Positions 18,363 to 26,227 are shown, numbered from the stretch's first letter. The stretch is DNA of 64,000 nt from Burkholderia sp. SRS-W-2-2016 (GCF_001931485.1 NZ_MSDV01000078.1:62001-126000), one strand, 5' to 3'. Notes: generated by a model not told the origin, from the sequence alone. Translations and numbers: made by a program.

Positions 18363-19147
18363 TGCCCGCCCGCCCCGTGGCGCGTCAGATATTCGTCGAG
18401 CGACACGGCCGGGGCCGGGTTGCTCGCGCGCGGTGCCGGCGCGGCCGGCGTGTGTTGTGGCTCGATGCGGATCTCGATGCGATCGATCTCGATGACGAGC
18501 GGCTGCGGCACCGCCGATGCTTCGGCGACGGCGCGCACCGGCCCGGACGATGGCGGCGGCGAGACCGGTTGCGCGTGGACCGGGATCGGCTCGTGGTCTC
18601 GCGGCGGATCGATCTTGACGATGACGGGTGGAGCGTGCGCCGCGCTGTCCGTCGGCTCCGTCGCCGGCAGCGTGTGTGGCGTGTCGCGCGGCTCCGTGAT
18701 GCGCGGCAAGAGCGTCGCATCGACGCCATCGCGGACCTCGCTGCGATGCAATTGGACGCGCTCGATGACAGGCGGCGCGGCACGGGGCGCCACAGCGGCC
18801 GGCAGCGGCGCGATCGCTGTCGCGGTTACGGATGCGGGCCGCCCAGTCCCGTTCTCCGACGGGCGCTGCGCGTCGTCCGTCTGCTCGCGCGGAACAAAGG
18901 CCGCAGCCGTGCGCGGCGCGTCTGCCGTGGTCTCGCGCTCCATGCGCGGCGGCACTGGCAGCGCGGATGCAGGCTGGAAAGATTCGCCGAGGGTCCGAGG
19001 CGGCGGCGCTTCAGTCTCGACATCGAAGACGTCGAGACCGTCGGGGCGCGCGTCGTCCACCTCGAAGAGCGATCGCGGACGCGGCGCGGCGGCGCCGGGC
19101 TGTCCCAGCGCCGCGCGATCGACGGCCTCCCAGAAGCCCGACATCAT
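18359..19147 (-). CDS. eCIS-linked Pro/Ala-rich protein, unknown
   Basis: The start ATG 19147 (ATGATG, overlapping the upstream stop) gives 262 aa: MMSGFWEAVDRAALGQPGAA. Only the first 15 residues look like a folded helix. The rest is low-complexity, rich in Pro, Ala, Arg and Thr, with a middle 'IERVQLHRSEVRD' and a final 'QPLVIEIDRIEIRIEPQ' strand pair before 'SLDEYLTRHGAGGQ'. No domain is recognised. The fixed place between chaperone and terminator genes, with 4-base overlaps at both ends, makes it a genuine operon member, perhaps a disordered scaffold or length-control protein. Confidence 0.7.
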   Translation of the reverse strand: MMSGFWEAVDRAALGQPGAAAPRPRSLFEVDDARPDGLDVFDVETEAPPPRTLGESFQPASALPVPPRMERETTADAPRTAAAFVPREQTDDAQRPSENGTGRPASVTATAIAPLPAAVAPRAAPPVIERVQLHRSEVRDGVDATLLPRITEPRDTPHTLPATEPTDSAAHAPPVIVKIDPPRDHEPIPVHAQPVSPPPSSGPVRAVAEASAVPQPLVIEIDRIEIRIEPQHTPAAPAPRASNPAPAVSLDEYLTRHGAGGQ

Positions 19148-19863
19148 GCCCTCGCCTGCGGTGGAACCGCGCCGCGCAGCGCGGCCATCGCAACGTAGCG
19201 ATGCCGCCGCTCGACCGGCAGCGCGAGTATCGCGTCCTCGCTCCAGCCGTACGTGGATGCCAGCCGGTCGACGTCGCGATACAGACCTTCGACGATCGCG
19301 TCGATCTCGTGCGCAACCAGGGCGGCCACTTCGACCGACGCCGCGAGCGCCGTGCCGCAGCCGACGCACGTGATGTTCACGACGATGTTCGAAAGCGGAT
19401 CGATCACTTCGAAGCGGCGCCCCAGGCGCAGCATCGCCAGCTCGTGCAGGACACTCCCCGCGCCGTCGACGCGGCACCGCTCGAGCACCGCCGAGCGCAC
19501 GTCATGGCTGGCGGCCGCCGCCTCGATATCGGTCATGCGCGGGAGGCGGAATACGCCCATCCCGCGGCCCAGATTCAGCTTCACGCGGGCGTCGCGTGGC
19601 GCGGCCGGCGTATCGAGGAACGCCTTCAATGGCAGATCCAGCTCATTGTCGACGCCGCAGGCAGAGCACTTCACGCAGGCTTCGAGCGGCCCGCGAACCA
19701 ATGCGCAGTGCAGGCGCAGCAGCCGCCTGTTACGGTCGCCGAGCGTGTCGTCGCCGCACGCGCGCGTGTCGTCCATCGCGCGCACGAGACGCGCCAACCG
19801 CCGGTGCGGCGGCACCGACCGGTCGAGACTCCAGGCGGCCACCAGGCGTGCGGCTGAGAGCAC
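19144..19863 (-). CDS. eCIS T4-type baseplate hub assembly chaperone-like protein
   Basis: The start is GTG 19863, 14 bases after the tube gene, with a GGAG box upstream; the product is 239 aa. The C-terminus 'LASTYGWSEDAILALPVERRHRYVAM' is the helical signature found in T4 baseplate hub assembly (gp26/gp51-like) and related eCIS proteins. The N-terminal half adds two Cys pairs (C66-C69 in KCSACG and C166-C169 in TCVGCG), which could form a zinc ribbon. It probably acts in baseplate assembly and need not be part of the final particle. Confidence 0.68.
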   Translation of the reverse strand: MLSAARLVAAWSLDRSVPPHRRLARLVRAMDDTRACGDDTLGDRNRRLLRLHCALVRGPLEACVKCSACGVDNELDLPLKAFLDTPAAPRDARVKLNLGRGMGVFRLPRMTDIEAAAASHDVRSAVLERCRVDGAGSVLHELAMLRLGRRFEVIDPLSNIVVNITCVGCGTALAASVEVAALVAHEIDAIVEGLYRDVDRLASTYGWSEDAILALPVERRHRYVAMAALRGAVPPQARA

Positions 19864-19877
19864 GGCGTACGCTCCGA

Positions 19878-20399
19878 TCAGGGTTCGGTGAACTTCGGCG
19901 GGGCCGGCTCGGTCACGGCGGGATCACGCTCCCAGCCCTCGTTCTCGATCTTGAGCTTGGCGATGGCGACGCCGTTCGCGTTGGCATCCAGGTCCGGCAG
20001 TGCCTGGAACTCCGACACCCAACAGCGGAAAATGCTGTACGAGAGCACCGTCTGCCCTGCCTCGTTGAGCAACTCGATGATGATGTCCTTGCGAAAATCC
20101 GCGAGCGATACTTCACTGCCTGCAACGGAGCCGAAGTTCCACACCTTGTTGGCCCAGCGCTCGAAATCAAGGTCGTGGGTCACCCCGCGCTCGATCGTGA
20201 TCGCGTCGTATTCGGTGCGTCCCGGCGCTTTGAAGCTGGTCGAGGGATCGCCGCCGCAGCGGTGCTTGATCATCTCCGTGGTGCGCTTGAGCGTCGAGAT
20301 CTTCGAGACGCCAGCAACATAGCGCCCGTCCCATTTCACGCGGAACTTGAAGTTCTTGTAAGGGTCCAGCCGGTTCGAACCGGCGGAGAACTGGGCCAT
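19878..20399 (-). CDS. eCIS inner tube protein
   Basis: A 173-aa tube protein (phage T4 gp19 family). The start ATG 20399 is preceded by AGAGGAG and follows the sheath stop by 13 bases; a longer frame exists but overlaps the sheath gene. The sequence has the family's features: 'DPYKNFKFRVKWDGRYVAGVSKISTLKRTTEMIKHRCGGDPSTSFKAPGRTEYDAITIERGVTHDLDFERWANKVWNF' and the C-terminal 'LNEAGQTVLSYSIFRCWVSEFQALPDLDANANGVAIAKLKIENEGWERD'. It would stack as hexameric rings in the sheath. Only one tube gene is visible, unlike Afp and PVC which have several. Confidence 0.93.
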   Translation of the reverse strand: MAQFSAGSNRLDPYKNFKFRVKWDGRYVAGVSKISTLKRTTEMIKHRCGGDPSTSFKAPGRTEYDAITIERGVTHDLDFERWANKVWNFGSVAGSEVSLADFRKDIIIELLNEAGQTVLSYSIFRCWVSEFQALPDLDANANGVAIAKLKIENEGWERDPAVTEPAPPKFTEP

Positions 20400-20412
20400 G
20401 ATCGCGCTCCTC

Positions 20413-22467
20413 TCAGGCGGTGGCGGGTTGGACCATCTGCTGCAGCGAAACCACGACGAACTCCGCCGGGCGCAGCGGCGCAAAGCCAACGATGATATTG
20501 ACGACACCCGCGTTGATGTCCTCGCTCGTGGTGGTGGTCGCATCGCAACGCACGAAATACGCATCGCGCGCGGAGGTGCCCTTGAACGCGCCTTGACGGA
20601 AAAGCATCTGCATGAATGCGGTCACGTTCATCCGCAACTCCGCCCAGAGCTGCTCGCCGTTGGGCCTGTGCACCGCCCAGCGCAACGAATCGCTCAGGCT
20701 CTTCAGGATCAGGAGCGCGATACGGCGCACGGGGATGTACTTCCACTCGCTGCCTTGCGCGTCCGCGCCGTCGATCGTGCGCGATCCGAAGCTCACCGTC
20801 TGGTAGATCGGAAACTGCCGGATACAGTTGAGGCCGATCGGGTTCAGGCTGCCCTGGTCGGCATCGGAGACGGGCACGGACGTCCCGTACACGCCCGTCA
20901 GCACCGCCTCGGTGCCGGCGGGCGCCTGCCACGGGCCCGTCTGTGCATCGGTGCGCGCGAAGACACCGGCAATGGCGCCCGACGGGGGATGCGAGATGAT
21001 CATCCCGGGCAGGAGCGGATCATCGACGCGAATTTTGGGGAAGTAGGCGGCGGCGTGGTTCGACTGGAACGTGAACTTGAGCGATTTCCACGCCTCGGCC
21101 TCGCCCGCCGTCTGCACGTCGGGAAACGGATCGACGAGCAGGAAGGCGAGCTTGTTCTCGCATACGCGCGCGGCCTCCGCGTACACCGTCATCGCGTTGG
21201 AGTGCTGCAGCGCGCGCGGGTCGCTCGCCAACGATCTCACGAGGTCGGGCAGGCACAGGATGTTGAAGAACGGGTCGCCGTCGTCGAGTTCCGTGACCGC
21301 GCTCTTGAATTCGTCGTCGGCCGGCTGGCCCGAGACGTCGCCGTCAGCGCCCGGGGTGGCCGCGGAGACCTGGCTCCCCTTGTAGGGCATCCCGAGGCGA
21401 TAGCGCGACGGGTTCACGATCTGTGGCGCAAGCGAGTATGTGCCGAGCAGCTTCTTGCCGGCGCTCGGGTCGGAAAGCGTGACGGTGGCCTCGCTCACTC
21501 GTCTCTGCAGATTCGTCGCCGTTGGCGGCGACGTGCGCAGCCGCAAATAGACGTTGCTGTGGGCGCTGTCGATGGGCTCCGTGTAGGGCGCGATCTCGAT
21601 CGCGACGTTTTGCATCGCTTTCGCCGCGTTCGTGTCCTCGCGAATCGCGCTGTTCAACGCGCGGGCCAGCCGGTTCGCGAACTCCAGGGCGGAGGTCGGT
21701 TGCACGTCGTCCTTCTCGAACACCGTCACCGCCAGGTTGTCGATCACCGGCTTCGCGTCGTAGCTGCCATCGTCTTTCGGCATCGCCACGGAGAGTTGCA
21801 CAAGAACGTCCGCCGCAAACTTGCCGGGCGTGAACGCCTTGCCGATCTTGTAGATCGTGCCGCTCGCCTGGGGTCCCGCCGCGTCGGTGCCCGCCACGCT
21901 CACGCCGACGAGTTTAGAGCCCGTATCGATGTCGTCGAGCACATTCGCGAGGTAGCGGCTCGCGGACGTATCCGTGGAAAGATCGCCGAAGCGCTCGACG
22001 CGACCCGTGGTCCGGTCAGTGATCGTCACATTGAAGCGCTTCTGGTCCGCCGCGGCGTCATAGGGCTTTGCGCCTATGCCGAATGAATCGATCTCGACGA
22101 AGAGCTCATTGCCGGATCCGCCCGAACTTAGCGCCGTGAACGTGAACGAATCCGCGTTCGAACCATCGTCCTTCTTCAGCGTGCTTTCGGCACAGCCCGC
22201 GTTGCTGACCTTCACGCGCTTCACGAAAGCTTCTTTGCCGCCATTGTCAAAGAAATGCGCGACCGAGTAAGACAGGCTGCTGGTCGGGATCAGCGGCCCG
22301 AACGCGCGCTGGAATTCGAAGATGTCGCGGACCCGGATCGGCCGGCCGTCGATGCCGGTTTTCGTGGGCCCAACGAACAGCGCGATCGACGTCGAGGCCA
22401 TCGCGACGCTTCGCACGCCGCTCGGGATTTCCTGCGTATAGACACCGGGACTTTTGAGCTGCAGCAT
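20413..22467 (-). CDS. eCIS contractile sheath protein
   Basis: The start ATG 22467 has a GGAGG box 8 bases upstream, giving 684 aa; an ATG 15 bases earlier would place the ribosome site inside the coding sequence. The N-terminus 'MLQLKSPGVYTQEIPSGVRSV' and 'TSIALFVGPTKTGI' and the C-terminus 'EWKYIPVRRIALLILKSLSDSLRWAVHRPNGEQLWAELRMNVTAFMQMLFRQGAF' are diagnostic of contractile tail sheaths. The protein is long for the family because of a large variable insert, probably exposed on the particle surface. Being the only sheath gene in view, it should form the whole sheath. Confidence 0.95.
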   Translation of the reverse strand: MLQLKSPGVYTQEIPSGVRSVAMASTSIALFVGPTKTGIDGRPIRVRDIFEFQRAFGPLIPTSSLSYSVAHFFDNGGKEAFVKRVKVSNAGCAESTLKKDDGSNADSFTFTALSSGGSGNELFVEIDSFGIGAKPYDAAADQKRFNVTITDRTTGRVERFGDLSTDTSASRYLANVLDDIDTGSKLVGVSVAGTDAAGPQASGTIYKIGKAFTPGKFAADVLVQLSVAMPKDDGSYDAKPVIDNLAVTVFEKDDVQPTSALEFANRLARALNSAIREDTNAAKAMQNVAIEIAPYTEPIDSAHSNVYLRLRTSPPTATNLQRRVSEATVTLSDPSAGKKLLGTYSLAPQIVNPSRYRLGMPYKGSQVSAATPGADGDVSGQPADDEFKSAVTELDDGDPFFNILCLPDLVRSLASDPRALQHSNAMTVYAEAARVCENKLAFLLVDPFPDVQTAGEAEAWKSLKFTFQSNHAAAYFPKIRVDDPLLPGMIISHPPSGAIAGVFARTDAQTGPWQAPAGTEAVLTGVYGTSVPVSDADQGSLNPIGLNCIRQFPIYQTVSFGSRTIDGADAQGSEWKYIPVRRIALLILKSLSDSLRWAVHRPNGEQLWAELRMNVTAFMQMLFRQGAFKGTSARDAYFVRCDATTTTSEDINAGVVNIIVGFAPLRPAEFVVVSLQQMVQPATA

Positions 22468-22493
22468 CGCGCTTCCCTCCATGAAGTTTGTCG

Positions 22494-22742
22494 TCAGCGT
22501 GAAGTCCCTGTCGGCGGGGCGGCAAAGTACCAGACGCTACCGTCCGCCATCACCTTCTTCACAATCTCGCCGCGCTCAAACAGAGAGTCGAGCGCTTCAT
22601 GCACGCTCGCGGTCGACTCCTCGTAGCGCTGCCGCATCAGCCACCACGCGATGATTCCCTGGAAGCTGTCTCCCGCTCCGCCGTGCGTGCGCAGGTAATC
22701 GCGGATGCGTCCTGCGATGACGACTTTGTCTTCCTGGCACAT
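22494..22742 (-). CDS. small winged-helix-like protein, first gene of the eCIS operon
   Basis: An 82-aa protein starting MCQEDKVVIAGRIRDYLRTH. Two upstream in-frame starts (22793 and 22808) are rejected because they overlap the sigma-54 promoter itself; with ATG 22742 the leader is about 26 bases. The pattern of helices ('IAGRIRDYLRTH', 'SFQGIIAWWLMRQRY', 'SVHEALDSLFERGEIVKKVMADGSVWYF') looks like a winged-helix domain, where the last part is the wing. I do not recognise a named family. It may be a small regulator or a structural accessory protein. Confidence 0.65.
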   Translation of the reverse strand: MCQEDKVVIAGRIRDYLRTHGGAGDSFQGIIAWWLMRQRYEESTASVHEALDSLFERGEIVKKVMADGSVWYFAAPPTGTSR

Positions 22743-22778
22743 GGCAGCCTCGCGCCCGAAGGTGGGTCGCGCATTTTT

Positions 22779-22797
22779 CGCAAGGGTCATGCCAATC
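22779..22797 (-). promoter_or_regulatory. sigma-54 promoter of the eCIS operon
   Basis: Read on the minus strand the sequence is TTGGCATGACCCTTGCG. GG (22793-22792) and GC (22781-22780) are exactly 10 bases apart, and the flanking bases fit the consensus TGGCACG-N4-TTGC with one change. Transcription should start near 22768, leaving about 26 bases to ATG 22742. The adjacent gene encodes a sigma-54 activator. Confidence 0.8.
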
Positions 22798-22837
22798 ACG
22801 ACCGGCACGGCAAAGCGTTGAGCGGAAAGGCAATCGC

Positions 22838-22974
22838 GGGACCCTACGCGCCCGGTAATGGGATGTCCGTATCACACGCGGCACGTGCGCAGATGCGATC
22901 AACCCGTTGATAGGCTTGCGATTGCCGGAGGTGGGACCTTCGCGCCCCACCTGGGACCCGAAGGTCCCGGTCCC
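22838..22974. promoter_or_regulatory. cluster of GGGACC/GGTCCC elements, candidate enhancer sites
   Basis: The hexamer GGGACC or its complement occurs five times: 22838-22843, 22933-22938, 22953-22958, 22963-22968 and 22969-22974. The copies make overlapping inverted repeats: GGGACC-CGAA-GGTCCC (22953-22968), GGGACCTTCG/CGAAGGTCCC (22933-22942 and 22959-22968) and AGGTGGG/CCCACCT (22929-22935 and 22946-22952). They lie about 45 to 180 bases upstream of the sigma-54 -24 element. They could bind the activator or, as RNA with a UUCG loop, terminate the activator transcript. No U-run follows, which favours the first. Confidence 0.5.
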
Positions 22975-24363
22975 TCAAGCGCCGGGCTGGTGCGCAGCGA
23001 ACTGCAGGCCGTGCTTGCGCAGCAGCCGGCGAAATGCGCTGCGGTCCTTGCCCGCGCGGCGCGCGGCCAGGCTGATGTTGCCGCCCGCCTCGACGAGCAG
23101 GCTCTCCAGGAACGTACGCTCGAAGGTGGCGACCATTTTTGCCTTCGCGTCACGAAAGTGAACTTCGGCGGGTGTCGCAGGAACGATTGGCGCGCTGCCC
23201 TGCGCGCCATCCGGAGGAATGTGGATCACCGGGCCGTCGGCTAGCAGATAGTGTCGATGGAGCAGGTTCTCGAGTTCGCGTACGTTGCCCGTCCAGGCGT
23301 GCGAACTCATCCAGGCAAGCGTCTCGGGGTGCAGCCGCTTTGGGCCTTGCCTATAGCGCGCGCAAAACAGGCGCAAGAAGTGCTCGGAAAGCAGGGCTAT
23401 GTCGCCCTCGCGCTCGCGCAACGGCGGCAGTGCCGCCGTCAGCACCTGGAGGCGGAACATCAGGTCGTTGCGAAAGCGCCCCTGCCGCACGAGCGAGCCG
23501 AGGTCCGAGTTGGTGGCCGCCACGACGCGCGCGTCGGACTTACGGCCGTCGTGTCCGCCAAGGGGGCGATATTCGTGGTCCTGCAGGAAGCGCAGGAGCG
23601 TTACCTGTCCCTTGCCGGTGAGCGCATCGACCTCATCGAGAAACAGCGTGCCGTGGTGTGCGCGCTCGATGAGGCCCGTGCGCCGCTCGCGCGCGTCGGT
23701 GTATGCGCCGCGCTCGTGCCCGAAAAGCTCGTTCTCGAGCAGATTGTCCGGTATCGCACCGCAGTTCACGGCAATGAACGGATGATCGCGTCGCGCACTG
23801 ACATAGTGAACGGCGCGCGCGGCCAGTTCCTTGCCGGTTCCCGTCTCGCCCACGATAAGCAACGGCGCCTCGCAGCGCGCATATTTTCTAAGTACCTCAA
23901 GTGCGCTGCGCAACGCTTGCGAGCGGCCCAGCATCTGCAGCGCGATGCATTCCTCCAGCACGTCCGCTTCCGCCGGAACGCCGCTTGCCTGGACGCCGCC
24001 CTCGAAGAACCGCGTGAGGCGCAAGGACAGTTCGGCGGTATGGCACGGCCAACCGAAGAAATCGATGCAGGCGCCGAAAACTTCCTCGTCCCCTGCGGCG
24101 GCTGCGCTCAGAAAGGCGCCGAGCACGCGGGGCGTGGCGGGGGCGCGTAGCAAGGATAGCAATCGTTCCCTTGGATAGCGGCTATCCAATAGCAACACCG
24201 CGGGATCCTCCACGCGGGGCGCACGGAGCCAGGCGTCGCTGTCGACTCGCGTTGCATTGAACCCCAGGGACTGGATGGCGCGTACCAGCGTATCGCTATT
24301 GCCCGAATCCGCGAACGAAACGAGCGCGAGATGCCCTCGAGAAGCGTCTTTTCGTGAGTCCAC
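22975..24363 (-). CDS. sigma-54-dependent enhancer-binding activator of the eCIS operon
   Basis: The start chosen is GTG 24363, behind AGGGGAGGGGGA; it gives 462 aa. A GTG at 24435 is possible but has a poor ribosome site. The N-terminal 120 residues look like a degenerate receiver-type domain ('LALVSFADSGNSDTLVRAIQSLGF...AVLLLDSRYP'). The AAA+ domain has Walker A GETGTGKE (172-179), 'GTLFLDEVDAL' for Walker B and 'RFRNDLMFRLQVLTAALPPLRERE'. The sigma-54-contact loop is GAYTDA (219-224) instead of GAFTGA. The C-terminus is a Fis-type helix-turn-helix ('EAGGNISLAARRAGKDRSAFRRLLRKHG'). It is transcribed toward the eCIS operon and separated from it by the sigma-54 promoter. Confidence 0.88.
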   Translation of the reverse strand: MDSRKDASRGHLALVSFADSGNSDTLVRAIQSLGFNATRVDSDAWLRAPRVEDPAVLLLDSRYPRERLLSLLRAPATPRVLGAFLSAAAAGDEEVFGACIDFFGWPCHTAELSLRLTRFFEGGVQASGVPAEADVLEECIALQMLGRSQALRSALEVLRKYARCEAPLLIVGETGTGKELAARAVHYVSARRDHPFIAVNCGAIPDNLLENELFGHERGAYTDARERRTGLIERAHHGTLFLDEVDALTGKGQVTLLRFLQDHEYRPLGGHDGRKSDARVVAATNSDLGSLVRQGRFRNDLMFRLQVLTAALPPLREREGDIALLSEHFLRLFCARYRQGPKRLHPETLAWMSSHAWTGNVRELENLLHRHYLLADGPVIHIPPDGAQGSAPIVPATPAEVHFRDAKAKMVATFERTFLESLLVEAGGNISLAARRAGKDRSAFRRLLRKHGLQFAAHQPGA

Positions 24364-24876
24364 TCCCCCTCCCCTGGTCTGGATGCAAGTACCAGATGAC
24401 AATGAAGGCTCGGCACGCGGTTTTAATACACTCACCCCAGGCAGCTTGCGATGCGTGGAAAGTATTCGAACGCGGACATCACGCGCAATCGGGCACTCTC
24501 AAAGCCAACGTTCCCATTTGCAATGGTCCCTTCGCCTGAGCATATAGGCAGGAATCCGAAAACAAGGCGCGACGCTTACCTTTTCATTCCGATCTTTGCA
24601 AATCAATATCGCGGAGATTTATTGATATATCGGACGGGTATTCAGAATCGACGACGGAATGCTGCTGAAACATGCCTGAACTGCCACGAGAAGCATAGAA
24701 AGTCAGTTGAAATGTTTCCAGCCAGTATAGCTACATTCAGCGCAGAACTGTGCGGCCTCCAACATTCAGGAAGAACACTCAGAGAGATAGAAGACCCGAC
24801 ACGTTCGTTAGCTAACGTCAGCTACTCGAGGAAACGTGTCTGTCCAAAATGAAAGTATTCGTGGCCAGGAACACAA
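24364..24876. other. non-coding, AT-richer stretch upstream of the activator
   Basis: About 510 bases with clearly lower GC than both sides. Short open frames here show no recognisable protein and no good ribosome site, so I call no gene. It must hold the activator promoter, which I could not place. At 24798-24840 there are nested inverted repeats: GACACGTT (24798-24805) with AACGTGTC (24833-24840), enclosing the palindrome CGTTAGCTAACG (24806-24817). Confidence 0.55.
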
Positions 24877-24884
24877 CTCACCAA
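24877..24884. repeat. IS256 target-site duplication, left copy
   Basis: CTCACCAA directly abuts the left inverted repeat and is repeated exactly at 26228-26235. An 8-bp duplication is what IS256-family transposition makes. Confidence 0.85.
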
Positions 24885-26227
24885 GGGGGTGTCAGAATTT
24901 CCGTGTTCAAGGCGGGTTGAGAATCACACGGAAGGTCGAACGAAGCGATCCTCATAAAGAATCGCGAACTGGTTCATGGCCGCCTTCCAGTCATGAGCGG
25001 CACGCCCCCAATCGGCAGTAATGTTGCGCAGTGCCAGCCAGATGAGTTTCGTGGCTGCCTCATCGGTCGGGAAGTGTCCCCGTGTTTTGATAATCTTACG
25101 CAGCTGCGAGTTGATGTTTTCGATGGCGTTCGTCGTGTATATAACCTTGCGAACGGCCGGCGGAAAGGCGAAGAACGGAATCACGCGATCCCAGGCGCTG
25201 CGCCACGCCGCGCTGACTGGCGGAAATTTCTGCCCCCATGGCCCGTCAGCAAAGGCATCGAGCTGGGCCTGAGCCGCTTCCGCGCTGGGCGCGGTGTAGA
25301 TCGGGCGAATCGCGGCAGCCAGTCCCCTGCGGTCTTTCCAGCTCGCATAGTCGAGGCTGTTGCGGATCAGGTGAACGATGCAGGTCTGCAGCGTGGTCGC
25401 GGCAAACACCGCCGCCAGGGCCTCGGGCATGCCTTTGAGCCCATCGGTTACGGCGATCAGGATGTCATTGACGCCGCGTGTCCTGAGATCGTTGAAGACC
25501 TTCATCCAGAACTTGGCGCCTTCAGTGTTCTCGATCCACAGACCCAGAATATCGCGTGTACCGTCGGGCAGAACGCCCAGCGCCAGGTAGATCGCCTTGT
25601 TGCGCACGACAGCGTCTTCGCGGATCTTGACCCGCAGTGCGTCGAAGAACACCACCGGATACATCGGCTCAAGCGGGCGGGCCTGCCATGCGGTCACTTC
25701 GGCCATGACCTCGTCGGTCACGGAACTGATGAAGTCGTGAGAGACCGCCGTGCCGTATTGCTCCTGCAAAAATCCCTGAATCTCGCGCACGGTCATGCCG
25801 CGGGCGTACATCGCGATGATCTTGTCGTCGAACCCAGTGAAGCGTCGTTCGTGTTTGGGAATCAGCAGCGGTTCGAAGCTGCCGTCACGGTCGCGAGGCA
25901 CCTCGATACGGATCGGGCCATCTTCGGTCAGGACCGTCTTGGCGCCCGTGCCGTTGCGCTGGTTGGTGACGGCGGCGGGCTTCACAGCGCCGGGCGGATA
26001 GCCGAGATGATGATTCATCTCGCCGCCCAACGCCCGCTCGATCAGGGCCTTCTTCAGGGCCAGCGTGGCGGCATTGATCGCGTCGGCCGTCATCGGGCCA
26101 TTGCCGAACTGTTCAAGCAGTTCAGGGGGAATCGCCGGCAGGTCCGCCGGCGGGGTCTTCGGTTTGCGAGGCATATATTCTCCTGGGGAGCATCATATGC
26201 CTTGAACACGAAATAACTGACAGGCCC
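24885..26227 (-). mobile_element. IS256-family insertion sequence, complete
   Basis: A 1343-bp element bounded by 29-bp imperfect inverted repeats (24885-24913 and 26199-26227, 23 of 29 matching by eye; shared cores TGTCAG and CGTGTTCAAGGC) and an 8-bp direct repeat CTCACCAA. It encodes one full transposase. The exact duplication and intact gene point to a recent insertion. It landed between the eCIS activator and the FAD hydroxylase without breaking a recognisable gene. Confidence 0.9.
24924..26174 (-). CDS. IS256-family transposase
   Basis: A 416-aa DDE transposase of the IS256/mutator type. Seen are the family blocks 'GYPPGAVKPAAVTNQRNGTGAKTVLTEDGPIRIEVPRDRDGSFEP', 'YARGMTVREIQGFLQEQYG', the first catalytic Asp in 'PVVFFDALRVKI', the second in 'IAVTDGLKGMPEAL', and 'QTCIVHLIRNSL' plus 'YTTNAIENINSQLRK' with the Glu. 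Length matches the family and there is no frameshift, so it is probably active. ATG 26174 lies about 50 bases inside the right inverted repeat. Confidence 0.95.
   Translation of the reverse strand: MPRKPKTPPADLPAIPPELLEQFGNGPMTADAINAATLALKKALIERALGGEMNHHLGYPPGAVKPAAVTNQRNGTGAKTVLTEDGPIRIEVPRDRDGSFEPLLIPKHERRFTGFDDKIIAMYARGMTVREIQGFLQEQYGTAVSHDFISSVTDEVMAEVTAWQARPLEPMYPVVFFDALRVKIREDAVVRNKAIYLALGVLPDGTRDILGLWIENTEGAKFWMKVFNDLRTRGVNDILIAVTDGLKGMPEALAAVFAATTLQTCIVHLIRNSLDYASWKDRRGLAAAIRPIYTAPSAEAAQAQLDAFADGPWGQKFPPVSAAWRSAWDRVIPFFAFPPAVRKVIYTTNAIENINSQLRKIIKTRGHFPTDEAATKLIWLALRNITADWGRAAHDWKAAMNQFAILYEDRFVRPSV

Noticed and set aside
1..22742. Type VI secretion system or tailed prophage instead of eCIS
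   Set aside because: No TssJ/K/L/M, ClpV or Hcp pattern, and no capsid, portal or terminase; the DUF4157, Pvc16-type, AAA+ and DUF6519-type genes point to eCIS.
24451..24852. A 133-codon plus-strand frame between activator and IS element
   Set aside because: No ribosome site, no domain, odd composition; treated as non-coding.
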